Shown here piece after piece: positions 36,613-56,100 of a stretch of 64,000 nt of DNA. Source of the DNA: Synchiropus splendidus. Its lineage: Eukaryota > Chordata > Actinopteri > Syngnathiformes > Callionymidae. The first letter of the stretch is position 1; each line of letters starts with the position of its first letter. Where the stretch lies: NCBI RefSeq assembly GCF_027744825.2, contig NC_071343.1, positions 10,184,366-10,248,365 of the forward strand. Direction: 5' to 3'. The notes under the pieces were generated by a model, which had not been told where the DNA came from, did not search any database, and saw nothing but the letters and a program-made list of their open reading frames with translations. Made by a program: the position numbers and the translations under genes.

Positions 36613-38796
36613 GGCTGCAGGAAAAACAGGCAGTGTACTGCTGAGGAAACTGGTTAGTTCATAGTGGAGTCAGTCGGGAGGTGGATTTTGGGTTGTTAGT
36701 TTAGCAGGTGGTAGTTTGGGAGGACTGGTTAGTAGCATCAGATGTGGATGAGCGGGTTCTAACTGTAGCTGTTGTTCTGGTAAGACCTTGTGTTCACAGC
36801 AGGAGTTTAGGGATTTAACCCGCTTGTTGCTACATCACTCCAGTAGTGGGGGCAACAACATGGAACACAAATGTCAGTCGGCATGGTGGAAACTTCGCCT
36901 GGCTTCGTCTCGCTTGGTTGTGATTTTTGCTTTTGTCAACACTGTTAAATAGTTTTATTGACAGAGGTGCATTCAAACTTTTTAACATAATTATATGGCG
37001 AAAACAAGGAGTATTAAAACACAAATGACGCTTGGAGACGGAATAACCGCAACTAAATAAAGGAATGCAAATGCAGCAATAATAATAATAGTGATAAACC
37101 CATTGGATCGGTGTGATTTGAACGTCAGGTTAAATATTGGCGCCTCGACTGAGCAGCGTCCTAGGGTTGAAACTAGGAAACTAGGGTTGGACACCGCAGG
37201 CTTGCAGTCCCTGGATGGATTTCTGGGGCGTTGGCAATACTACACTTGTCAAAAATGATGACCATTTCCTGAGCAGCTGTGAGCAGTAGATGTCTTGGTG
37301 CTCAGTGATCTCCGGTGGTGGAAGGGTGCCTTGCTTCCCTCTAGCTTTCAGTGGCAGTGTTGAGCGGCATCGAGCATCTCAGGCCAATAAATCCAGTCTG
37401 ACTCCCGACTGTTGCCAAGTGAAGAGTGGGACGGTGGTGGATCCAAGTCATAAAATTCACAGGTGTTTACTTCTCTACTCGCTCTGACACATTGGGTCCT
37501 AGTAAGTATCACTCTGGTCAAGGAAACCATCAGCAACTACACGATCCTGCTTGCTGATGTTCAACAGATGACTGTGAGGTGGAAGATCTGAGCTTCTTCT
37601 CATCTGCATTCACACAACTCGCATCCCACAAACAGAGCTGAAGTCTCTCAAGTCTCGACTTGCTTCTCTGGTTTGGCCTCAACAGACTCTTGAAGCAGCT
37701 ACGTGCCTCTTTAACAGCTTGACTTCTTCTGAGGGATCAGTTTAAGTTTCATCCGGACATGTTGGGCTATTTATACCAGCGCAGCGCAAGCACACCACCA
37801 ACGCCTTCTTTGTCCTGCAATGCTTAACAGATTCATCACGCTCGGGACATTTAGAGGCCATAGGCCATACAGTGTCTCAGGTGAATAAAGTTAAAGGTTG
37901 TCACTCGACAACAACTGGCTCATGAATGCCAAACAAGAGCGACAGCAGTCAGAACGACATACACTCCACCGGAGTGTCAATAGTGGCACCGGTGAAATCC
38001 TTTTACAGCACCTGTAAAAACATTAAATGGGATTATCCAAACAGCCCCGCTGCCTCTGCCGAGAGTGACAGGCGCTGATATTAATAGTTTACAACAGTTT
38101 ACAGTGCTGACACACATCCAGAATAGCACACGGCACAATGTGTTTCATACAGACGGAGCTTCCAGTGCTTTCCCTCCACAGTATGTGAAGCAGAGGAAAC
38201 ATAACTGGACTGAAGTGTTGACAAGGATCTGGAATCAGACACCAGGAAAGCTGATCTGCTTCTGACTGCATGAGTGTTATCCTCGTCCCCTGCCTCTTAT
38301 TTGGGGAGCAGTTTTATCAGGGACCTCCCAGATCCCCATTTCCCTGCTGTGCTAGTGACAAGCTTAGTGACCCGGACACAGCCGTAAACTGTGTAAAATG
38401 TGTAGGTGTGGCAGACAAGGTGTGACGTGACTTAGCGGCAGTCTTGCGGTTAAAAGCACATCCCGTTGTGTCGCAAGGTTGCTGGTTCGCGTCCAGCGTC
38501 GGCCTCTTGAGCATTTGTTTTTAAAAGTTACCGTGATGCTCTTCTAAATATCGGTACAGACAGAAATGTGCGCGCCATTTATTTCATTTCTATGTTGTTT
38601 TACGTGGCCCATGTCACCAATAGCGTGAGTGTGAGAGACACTGCAGACTGGAGAGCACTTCAAACAATATCTTGAAATTTCACGAGAACAGATCTTACTT
38701 TTCCGACTAATTTTCGTGGCTCATGTGGAGAATTAGCGCATGAAACTGGGCGAAGTGCCGCATGCAGCTCGGGAGCCGAGGGTTGGTCCAAGGTCT
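35474..38796. other. prkag3 upstream spacer, no gene recognised
   Basis: The spacer should contain the prkag3 promoter and 5' noncoding exon(s). A short (GA)n tract lies at about 36578-36607. A 150-codon + strand ORF at 36212-36664 ends in that tract and has no homology I can recall. Nothing else was supported apart from the SINE listed separately. Confidence 0.4.
38425..38515 (+). repeat. tRNA-derived SINE head fragment
   Basis: GGTTCGCGTCC at 38484-38494 matches a Pol III B box, and TTGCGGTTAAAAGCACATCC about 45 bp upstream resembles a tRNA D-arm/A-box region. No complete cloverleaf or terminator is evident, so a tRNA-derived SINE remnant fits better than a functional tRNA gene. Confidence 0.5.
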
Positions 38797-38972
38797 AAGG
38801 TGGTGAGGCCCCTATTTTCAGTGATCAGTAGGTGGTGCTCTCTGTTTAAAAAATGATGTGCGGTTTCATCGAAATGCTTGTTGAAACCCAAGACTTTGGA
38901 GCAGAGAGCACCATCTAGTGGGCAGTGAAAATGAGGACACTGTTTCATGAAGCCTCACCAGTCCATCACCAG
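38797..38972. repeat. Palindromic MITE-like element, copy 6
   Basis: The left arm is partly lost (GGTGGTGAGGCCCC). Core GTAGGTGGTGCTCTCTG and GAGAGCACCATCTAGTGGGC; right arm CACTGTTTCATGAAGCCTCA then CCAGTCCATCACC. Confidence 0.75.
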
Positions 38973-40579
38973 TGTCAAGAGAGAGCAGCCGGGACTTGAG
39001 CAAGGATCTGGAAACCCTGGCTCAGAATCCAGACTGGAATACTGTCAACACTGGAAGCTACAAATAATGTGAACACAAAAGGAACCACATTGAAAACCAA
39101 ATTGATGAAGACAACCATTTAGAAAGACCTTTTATTAAAAAAAAAACAACTTTGATAGCAACAAAAGCCCTTTCCACATGTTAGAAACATCTACTTTGCA
39201 TAAATAACTGGTTTATTTTTACACTTCAAGCTCCAACTCACAGAACTGAATGTTGTTCACCTGCTTCAGAACTCAACCAGCGACTGCCGCCCAGACAGAA
39301 CTGTCAGGATTTTATCGACAAGTCCTGAAATAGTTTTGATATAACAATGATTTATTATGTCTTATATACGCAACAGAACACAGAACGCAAAACTTGCTTT
39401 GATATGAAGGCAGTCATAATGTATCCAAAGGCAGAGCTGCGTCGCAACCCAAAACCAGAGGAACACACTGGATTGTTGGTCACAGGATTTTGAACCCTTA
39501 GTAGAAGAGTTCACCAGCCAGTTTGTTTTCATAGCGCATCATTATTCTACTTGTACAGCGCAAAAACAATTCTCTCAAGTAGTTAAACCGACAGATGGCA
39601 ACATCAGTGACTCCATTCTGAGGTTTTAGTTGAAGCAATGATCTTGAAGTTTTCCAAGCATGCGTAACTGCTCAACAACTTCTGTTCAAAATATTCAAGT
39701 TTATTTATTCCTTTATACGTCAACATGCGATGCAAGGCAACTTGTTCAAACCCTACTCTGCGTTTCATGACAAACTCCAGTTGCCATTTTTGTCGCTCAA
39801 ACGTAGGCACGGCAGCAAAGCGTCTTTTTAGGGTGTAAACAAAGGACACTTGTGCGTTCAACAGTCGTGTGTGAATATCGCCTCTTTCCCACACGTCCAC
39901 ATGAGCAGACGACGTCACAAAAACACATGAGGTAACCAAGGAATATGTGCAGTCAAACTCATTCCTTGAACACCAGTGAGGTATAACATGATGGTCACCA
40001 GTAAAACAAGTCACAGTCAGTAGCACTGATGCGCTGAGAGAGCTTCAGTGAAGCGACAGCGGCCTCAACTGATGAAGCTAAGCATAGTTTAGATGGTTAG
40101 ATATTTAACAGAAAACGCAGCAAGACTGAGCCACTGTAGAGGGCTTAGTCACTCAACCGCCTCCTGGTGGTGAGAATTATAACAGCATCCTGTATCGCTT
40201 GGATGCATCTCCAGGGAGGAAGAGCTTGAGAGACAAAACCTTTTGAGCTTGTAAACAGTCGCTCATGCAAACTCTCCTTCACCCCCAGCAGTTCTGACCC
40301 GTAAAAAGGAAAAAAAACTGCAGATCACAGGTCGCTTTTCCACTTAACAAAATTCAAATCTGCATAGATTATCATTCTTTTCACTTTGTCAGCAATATTT
40401 ATTCACAAAGACATGCAGCGGTTCTGACCCGATTGACCACAGACGGGAGCTCAAGATAAAAAAGCCGAACACAGTGGTCAGATTTTAAGGCTTAGCTGGA
40501 GCATTAACCAGATTCTGTTGTCATTTCAGAAGCTGAAGGGTTCGGGTCAGACCCAAGCGTTGGCTTGTTGGTGGAGTCC
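38973..40579. other. ttll4 3' flank
   Basis: This is the 3' UTR of ttll4 on the - strand plus spacer. A 140-codon - strand ORF at 39604-40026 was seen but has no recognisable domain and no splice context. Nothing else was supported. Confidence 0.35.
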
Positions 40580-48492
<7,913 letters not shown>

Positions 48493-50900
48493 GGCACAGC
48501 CAAGCGCGGGCAGATACGGTCACAAAGGCTTTGGATGGCAAACTCAAAAGGACGACAGATCTAGATTGTTAAACAGTCGTCAGCTGATGGGAGTGGTACA
48601 TTTTCTACTGACGGCTTCGGATCGATGACTGGCTCTTAATAAATCCAGACCAACAGCAAACATTCCTGCCAAAAGGGCTCAGTGACAAGATAGAAAAACG
48701 AGATACTGGAGTCCAGGCAGGCTTCACAGGACGGACACACTGTGAGGAACACACAGCATTATTCCCCTCTAGGTCCAGACAGACTCAAAAGACACTCCCG
48801 ATGTTGAGCACTGAAAAAAAAAACAGAATGAAACAGGGTCAGACAAGTGAGAGAACTGCATTGATAGTCGTAAAGATATGACGTATTTATGGAAAACACA
48901 GGTTTGTCTTTACTACGACTGGAACTTTAGTAAGTGAGTACAATTTCAGTCGTTCTTAAAAAATGTTTTCACCAATAGGATCCTGGACTGCCTCTAATGA
49001 CGGACCAGCATGTGCTCACAAAGAGACTCACAATCATAAAAGTCAGCCCAAGGTCATGCAGCGTGTAGTTTGTCTTGTGTACAGTAGACCAGGCTGCTTT
49101 TATTTTTCCCACAATGGGAATTTGGGTTGAAGAGGGACAGAACCTGTAGTCAGGTGTCTAGGAGACAAAGTCAGAGAAGCTAGATTGAGACGCTTTGGAC
49201 ATGTACAGAGGAGAGAGAGAGCCAGTACATTGGTAGGAAGATGTTGAGGTTGGAACTGCCAGGCGGAAGGTGGAGAGGAAGGACAAAGAGGAGATTGATG
49301 GAGGTGGTGAAGGAGGACATGAGGTTTGTAGGTTTGAGAGAAGAGGAAGCAGAGGACAGGGTGAGATGGAGGAAGATGATCCGCTGTGGCGACTTCTGAA
49401 GGGAGAAGCTGAAAGGAAAAGAGGACAGCAGCATACAAACATTAATGACAAACAGTGAACATTGAAGACATAGACAAAGGAACAACATAATTATCACTAT
49501 GGAAACAAAAGAAAAAACTGAAGAAACAAATAACAAAAAATGAAATGCTATGCTGAGGAATTTCGCTAAACCTACATTATAACCTGGTACCAGTGGTGAA
49601 ACTAAACCAAACTTCTATCTGTACCAAATAAAAAAATGTAAAAGAAAAATGTGCACAACAAAAAGTGAAATATGTGGTGCATGTTCATCCGCGGTTCATG
49701 TTTTATTCAACTGCAATCACATGTGAAATTCCAGGCTGGATTTGCCCCCTGGAGAATTATATAGTGTGATATACTAAATGAGATGTGTTGATGTATTATC
49801 ACTATTTTTTTTGTTGTCTAGCTATAGTCCACCATTGTGGAGAAGGAATGACCATAACGTTTAATACAACCAATGACTTCTCCCTGAACAATGAAGCTTG
49901 TCATTCCCCTTTTCCCCCCTTCTTTTTACAGTATTGCCACACAGGACTTTCTCAAACCAGAAAACTGCAAACAGCTGTCTGCAAAAAGGTTCCCTCTAAA
50001 GGTCTAAATTATGATGGATGGGTGTATGGCAGTGTTTAATTCACCAGTGCAAAAAAAACCCTTCACCTCTACAGTGTTTTTCTTCACACTTTGTGTAATT
50101 TCTGCAGTGTAAAAAAGGCATCTTCTTTGTACAATGGATTACTTTTCTTAAGAAAAATGTGGGTTTAGTGACCAACAAACACCTGACATTAAAGGGTTGA
50201 TGCTCATTTTAAGCTCTGTAATGCGTTGACAGCTCGTCTTTGTATTAAAGCGCCGCCTGTGGTGCCTCACCCACTCGAACCTGAGGTTTTAATCATGTCA
50301 GTTTCAATGAGATCACCGCAATAAAACCACAAAGCAGACCTTCTCCAAACTCCTCACAAATGCTTTGCTGCTTACCACCATTGCTAGTCCTTCTCTTTCA
50401 ATATTACGGACGAAACATTTGAGATTATCCGGGAGATTATTGTAACAATAGTGAGTATAGATGGGCATGAACTGACTTTAGTTTGACTTCAGCTCCAACA
50501 CTGGTAGGCACATCCAACTTAGACTCCGCCGTGAATTATTAACATGAGTTCAGGTCACTTCAGCTGTTACCAGCGGAGATTCAAAACACACCTACATTGT
50601 CCTTCTTCAGAACGCCTCAACATCCTGTGAAGGACCTCAACACACACTCAGGTTTCTTGTCTTTTTCGACTGAGAGGTTCCCAGTTCCCAGGACAACTGG
50701 ACAGCACCATAAAAGTACCAGATAAAAAAGGTGACATCAGCATCATCCAAACGCAATAGTGGCTTCTGAGGTCACAGGTGAACCTCTTCATGTCACTCCT
50801 GACTAGAAAGAGCCACTGCAGAGCAATAAGTTTTGAAACAACACACACATTCTATGAACAGCTGGTCACATTGTTACAGCATCTTCTCAGTTTTCTCATT
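48493..50900. other. ttll4 5' flank/intron region
   Basis: No further ttll4 coding exon was found upstream of the start at 48492; 5' noncoding exons probably lie toward 51400. Apart from the LINE remnant at about 49150-49400 and A/T-rich stretches at 49480-49700, nothing was recognised. Confidence 0.4.
49150..49400 (+). mobile_element. Degraded LINE reverse-transcriptase C-terminal remnant
   Basis: The + strand reads LRRFGHVQRRER, then after a frameshift KMLRLELPGGRWRGRTKRR, LMEVVKEDMR, LREEEAEDRVRWRKMIRCGD. The order RFGHV, LPG-RW-GR-KRR, WR-(L/M)I is the familiar C-terminal end of non-LTR retrotransposon ORF2. It is broken by a frameshift and a stop and lies upstream of ttll4. Confidence 0.75.
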
Positions 50901-50929
50901 AAATTCAAACGCTTCAGCTCGTTCTAAAA

Positions 50930-51560
50930 ATAAGCGATCGCCTTACTCCATATTCAGTTTGTTTTTCCTTCAGTCCAGAGTCCTTGTCAACTTATAAATA
51001 TATTATAAGAGTGTGTTGTGGCCAGAAACTTTCCCCTGTTGACGGAGCTGTCACTCTCACAACATCGTTGCGTTCACGTGTGACGGTCCGCCGGTTAGCT
51101 CACAGCTACATCGGTACATTTAAGACCACTTCATCAGAGCCTGACCCAGACAACTAACGTGCGGATGTATCGTGATAAAGTGTGTCGCCCGTCCAGAAAG
51201 TAGTCACAATTGAAGCCTAACAAACGCACACATGCTCCGGTTAGCCACTGACGCTAGGTTGCTAACTAGCGCGCGTGTGTTGACGTTAGCCCCTTGCAGG
51301 CTGTGAACAGAAACAGGAGCCCGCGCGTCCACAGGGGGTTATAAACACACACGCGAACAACACACGTCTGTCAGTGAGTGATAAATATTTACAGACCTGT
51401 CTCGGTGCCGCGGGCTCGGAGGTGAGGGGAGCAGCTACGGCTCTACATCGCAGAGAGCAGCGGGATCGAGTGAGTGATACATCATCAACGAAGATCGTCT
51501 ATCTTGACAGGAGTCGCTTTCGGCTGCACCAACTTCGGTGTCGGAGCGTCCTCTGCTGGT
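50930..51560. promoter_or_regulatory. Candidate bidirectional promoter region
   Basis: This stretch is noticeably richer in CG dinucleotides than its A/T-rich neighbours (for example GCGCGCGTGTG at about 51270 and GTGCCGCGGGCTCGG at about 51405). It lies between ttll4 (- strand) and the secreted clan CD-like gene (+ strand). No TATA box can be singled out. The start sites are inferred, not seen. Confidence 0.35.
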
Positions 51561-53126
51561 GAGTGTGGTGTACAACATGTTCCATGCTTCAGATGTTTAT
51601 TGATTTATTTTGAATGAAGACCCGTGTTCGCATCTTTCGCTGTCTGATTTAGTTGAATGTTTATTGAAAAATCGATAAGTATTTAGTTAGTTTAACGGGA
51701 AATAATCTAAATAAGAACAGAATCCAATGCGATTCTCTCTTTCACTTCTTTGAAGGTAAATATAATTATAATTGTCGCTTTTTTTTCCACCTCGAAGCTC
51801 AAACATGGATCTTCCCTCCGATCTCCCATCAAAATACCTTCCATCTGCTTCACTTGCAAGGAAACATGCTGTCGAGCTTGGATGTGACCTTCATAATGGT
51901 GTCACTTAATGAAAATCTAAAGGGGATTTCATTCAGTTTATAGCAAATTCGGTTCAGTGTCTCCCACTAGACTCTTGTGAGCCACAGAAATGTCTTGGAT
52001 GAAGGACCAACACCAGCTTAAGCCTCTGTGTGCATGGATTACTACACGTGAACTGAGAGGATCAAGACCTGAGAAGACTCAGTTAATATGTATTTTACAT
52101 GACTTTGAAGCCGGTCATTCACCACCATGAATTTCTACAGTGCAGATGCACTTCACACTTGTCCCACCAGAGAGCGCAATAATCACCTGAAACGGAAAAT
52201 TAATTTTCAGCTCACCCGCTGCTCCTTTTTTTATTTTCATATCCACCTTCATCTGTCTTTTGGGCTAAAGTTTTAATCCTTTAAAAGTCGTTACATCAAT
52301 AAATATGTTGTGAAATTTATTTTTCTGTAGCTCATTTCATCTGGCTTCTAATTTTCCCAGAACTTACCAGTTTGTCATCTTTATCCTGGACGACTCGACC
52401 CGGGTTTTATCTGACTAGTGAACACTTGCCCTCCTCATGTGTCTTGTCTTACCTTACTCTTCCAGCCAGAGTGCACATGAGCGAAGTGGGTGAGAGAGTC
52501 AGGGAGCGAGAGAGAGGGGGGGGTGGCAGGGTCAGATAAAAAGAGAGTGACTGAGGGAGAACAGTCCTGAGCAGAGCTTTGAACGCGCAAAGAAGAACAA
52601 GTCTGCGTCAGTGAAACTCCCAACAGAAAGCAGGAGACACGGGAACCAGGACAGAACTTCCTCAAGATGAAGCACTGCCTGCGGAGAGGAGAAACAGAAA
52701 GCATGCAGATAGTTGAGCGATGCTTTTTTTCATAAATGAGAGGTGAAGACCAGGACTAGGACTTTCCCAATGTTCTCAAGACAGGAATCCAACCAGGATT
52801 CCACAGACTGCGAGTAATGTACTAGGATTTTTTTGGATAGTCATTCATAAATGCCGAAGAAGTTCTTCAAACCCACCACACTCAAAGGAGATACAAAGTA
52901 AAGGGCGTTCGGCTGTTTCTTCTACACCCTCAAGACAAGGACGCTGCTGTCAAAAGGGATGCAAATAAGGTAGAACAAAAGACAAGCCAGCCCAGCGAAT
53001 GACCAGGTCACGTGAGAGACAAGAAGGAAGATGAACTTAAAGGGAGATCTAATGTGAAGAAGAACTACCACCAGAGACCAGGAAGAGATTCACAAGTTCA
53101 ACTACAGAAGACCTAAAGGAGTGAGC
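51561..53126. other. 5' flank/UTR of the secreted clan CD-like gene
   Basis: This is non-coding upstream sequence. A purine-rich stretch at 52480-53120 runs directly into the ATG at 53127 without a splice acceptor close by, so part of it is probably 5' UTR. No other gene was recognised. Confidence 0.35.
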
Positions 53127-56100
53127 ATGCCTCTGGTGCGCCCTCTCTCCATCCTTGTCATGCACCTTGCCCTGGTGGCATCAGCTGGGACAGGGAACCT
53201 GGCCCGCCTGGAGCGTTGGGTCCGGTCAGGCCTCCAGTCCCTGCAGTGGGACCAGCTGGATCAGTGCCTGCGCATGTTTCCACACGCTGAAGCCGAGTGC
53301 CGTCGACTGGGACATGTTCCTCAGTCCTCCGTGGCTGTTTACGTATCGGAACCACGCAACTCTGTGGGTGAGGACTGATTCATTTATTTTTTTGGGTGTA
53401 ATAATAAAAAATAGTGTTTGAGGGGCGATAAAAATCCTACCTTTCACTTTGAATAGGAAAAAAATGTGCTTTTGGCTGCTTGTTGTGTGTGAAAAAGGAC
53501 ACACTTTACTCTGACATTATACTTCAAGAGCTGGGGTGGAGGTGGGTTGTAAGACCTTGACTTTTAATAACAAAAACAGCTGTCAAGGATCAGCAGACTG
53601 CTCAGGTCGACAACTGAGAAGGAGCTTGACCTGGAGTTTCATTCATTCTTGACTCTACACTTTAAGCCTCTAGATATTTGTGATTTCACTCAAAGATCGA
53701 AGCTGCTGAACAGCAGCAACGTCACTGACGGATAGAGATAGTGAGCGATGAATGACTTATTCTGTCTGGCTGACGGTCATGACAAATCCAAACTTTCTTT
53801 TCAGAACTGAACAGATCATTTTGCTGTAGATGGTTCAGTCCCATCCAGCCTCAGGAACCTCTACAAATACTAACAGTGAGGACTTTCCCTGACACTTGTT
53901 TCAGACCAAAACCACACAATGGATCAAAGCCAATTGTTTACATTAAAGAGGGGAATATATAGATTTATAGATCCATTTCAATGTCAGATCATTGTCTCAA
54001 AAATCCTCTGACCTCCGAGATCATCTCTCTCCAGGTAACCCAGACAAAGTCCTCGCCATCCTCCCTGACTCCTACTATTCATCCGGAGGGTTGTTGGGAT
54101 CAAAGTCACCTGGCTTCAGTGTCGGCCAAGTTCTCAACCGAGGTTCGAGTCCTTACCGACACCAACAGCCTCACTCTGGCGCCGCGGCCCACGATGCCAT
54201 CCTGGTGCTGGACCCCAGCCCCGGGGAGAACTTCGGACACCCTGTGTTCCTCTTCTATGTGGATGTGAACGTGACGAAGAAAAGATGTGCACATCTTGAC
54301 GGGATATATCTGGGTGAGTCATGTGAACCACAGTAAATGTAAGAAGTAAATGTAATTTTGAATTCTTAAATATGTATTTAATATAAAAGCGCAACAAATA
54401 TGGTCCCCTGGTCTGGACTTTTAAATAACCAAGAAGTTTGAAGTGACTTATAAAAATTGCAGTTTTGCAGGGGAAAAAAAACCCTAAAAAGTGGTGTTTT
54501 TAAATGTCTTCATGCGGGTGAAGCTCTTCAGGGACAGGAAGTAACGTGTTCTGTGATCCAAAAACCTTGTAAAAGAGTGTTAAAGTGCAACTTTCGGACC
54601 TCCCGCTGTGAGTAAGGTTAGGGCCAGATGTGGAGGTGAATTTGGCCGCCAGTTTGGCGAGCACACACCTGTTAATTATTTATTGAGATACACACACAGC
54701 ACGGTGCCTCCTGCTGGGTTCTATAGATGGACTTGTGTGCTTTAAAATAATAATAAAAAAAGTTGTACTTTTAAGGAATGACCAGCGAAGGTCATCCCAT
54801 CTATTAATGTTATAAGAGAACTGGTGCCCTGGAATAAAGGAAGGTGCCATGCAGACTCATATTGAAGAATCATGCTGTGAAACAAGACCTGTTCCCAGCA
54901 ATACTAGTAAATATTAGGTATATTAGGGCCGTCACTAGAGTAAAATTTTAATGTCACTGAACAACGCGAGAGGTGAGTTAACTCTGGATTATTGGCAAAT
55001 TAATAAAATAACTTTAACACACGACCATTAATGCTTACAATGTTGCATGTTTTCGAACCTCTTCAGCGCCTCTGAGGTTCTTCTAAAGAACGATCTTGAC
55101 CGTATCTGTTATGTTGGGTTGTTGTAGTAAACAAATGTTTGCATGAGGTCAGCATTAACGGCATCTCTTGTGTTGACAAAACCTTCCTTTAAGTTATATT
55201 TAGAACAAAATGTGTGAGTCATTTGCCATTAATCGCGAGTTGACTCACCTCTGGTGCGATTAATTGCGATTAAAATAACAGCAGAAAAAAGATAATTCTA
55301 TCATCCTTGAGATAAGTCGGGAATTATAGAAGACCTCATGAGTCATGGTTGCCACGCATCATCTAAAAACAGTGCCTTATAAAATACCCTCAGCAAAGCC
55401 AATTGAATGTGAGGTATAAGACGGTCTGGAGACTCATCCCTAAGGTTAGTTTGTCTTTCTCTGGATCCCCAGGTGAGGAGTGTTTGACGCTGGCGCTGAA
55501 GGGTCGCTGTCAGAACCAGCTGAAGCGTTGGCAGACGGGGCCTGAGAGGCTCAACATGAACGGCCACGGACGGCTGTCGGGCGGGGCTCTGCATCACGGG
55601 GTCTCCATCAGCAGCACGGCCAGTCGCCTGGTGGAGAGGGCCATGGGGGCGCTGTGTGAAGTGCACTTCCTTCCCCTGGTGATTTCAGTGGGAGACAGCA
55701 ACCGGACGCAGCGACTCAAATGTGTGGGTGCGTCACCTGAGCTCAATCAAACACGGAGTTGAGCCTTCATTTGAGAGGAGAAGGACAGGTTCACCTTGAA
55801 GAAAAATTGAAGCCGACACGATCAGGGTTTTGTTTTCAACACTACAGATCCTTAAGGAATCCAAGCATTCAGATAAACGAAAGCTGCCCAATTAAGTTTT
55901 ACACGCTAATAAAGAAGACCATCAAAATTGGAATCTATTAAAAGTTATTGCCTCTTTCCCTCAGATACTTTGCCAGCAGTATAAATTTACGACCATTGTT
56001 GTAAGCCGGACGAACCTTTAAACATTACGATGCGCTCATTTAAAAAAAAAAGGGCAAATGTTTTACAGAAACCAAAGCCTCATTCCCCACTACGACATAG

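Noticed and set aside
36212..36664. 150-codon + strand ORF in the prkag3 upstream spacer
   Set aside because: It ends in a (GA)n repeat giving an artificial (RE)n tail, and no conserved segment or splice site was found.
38425..38515. Functional tRNA gene
   Set aside because: A B box is present, but acceptor and anticodon stems do not pair convincingly and no Pol III terminator follows at the right distance.
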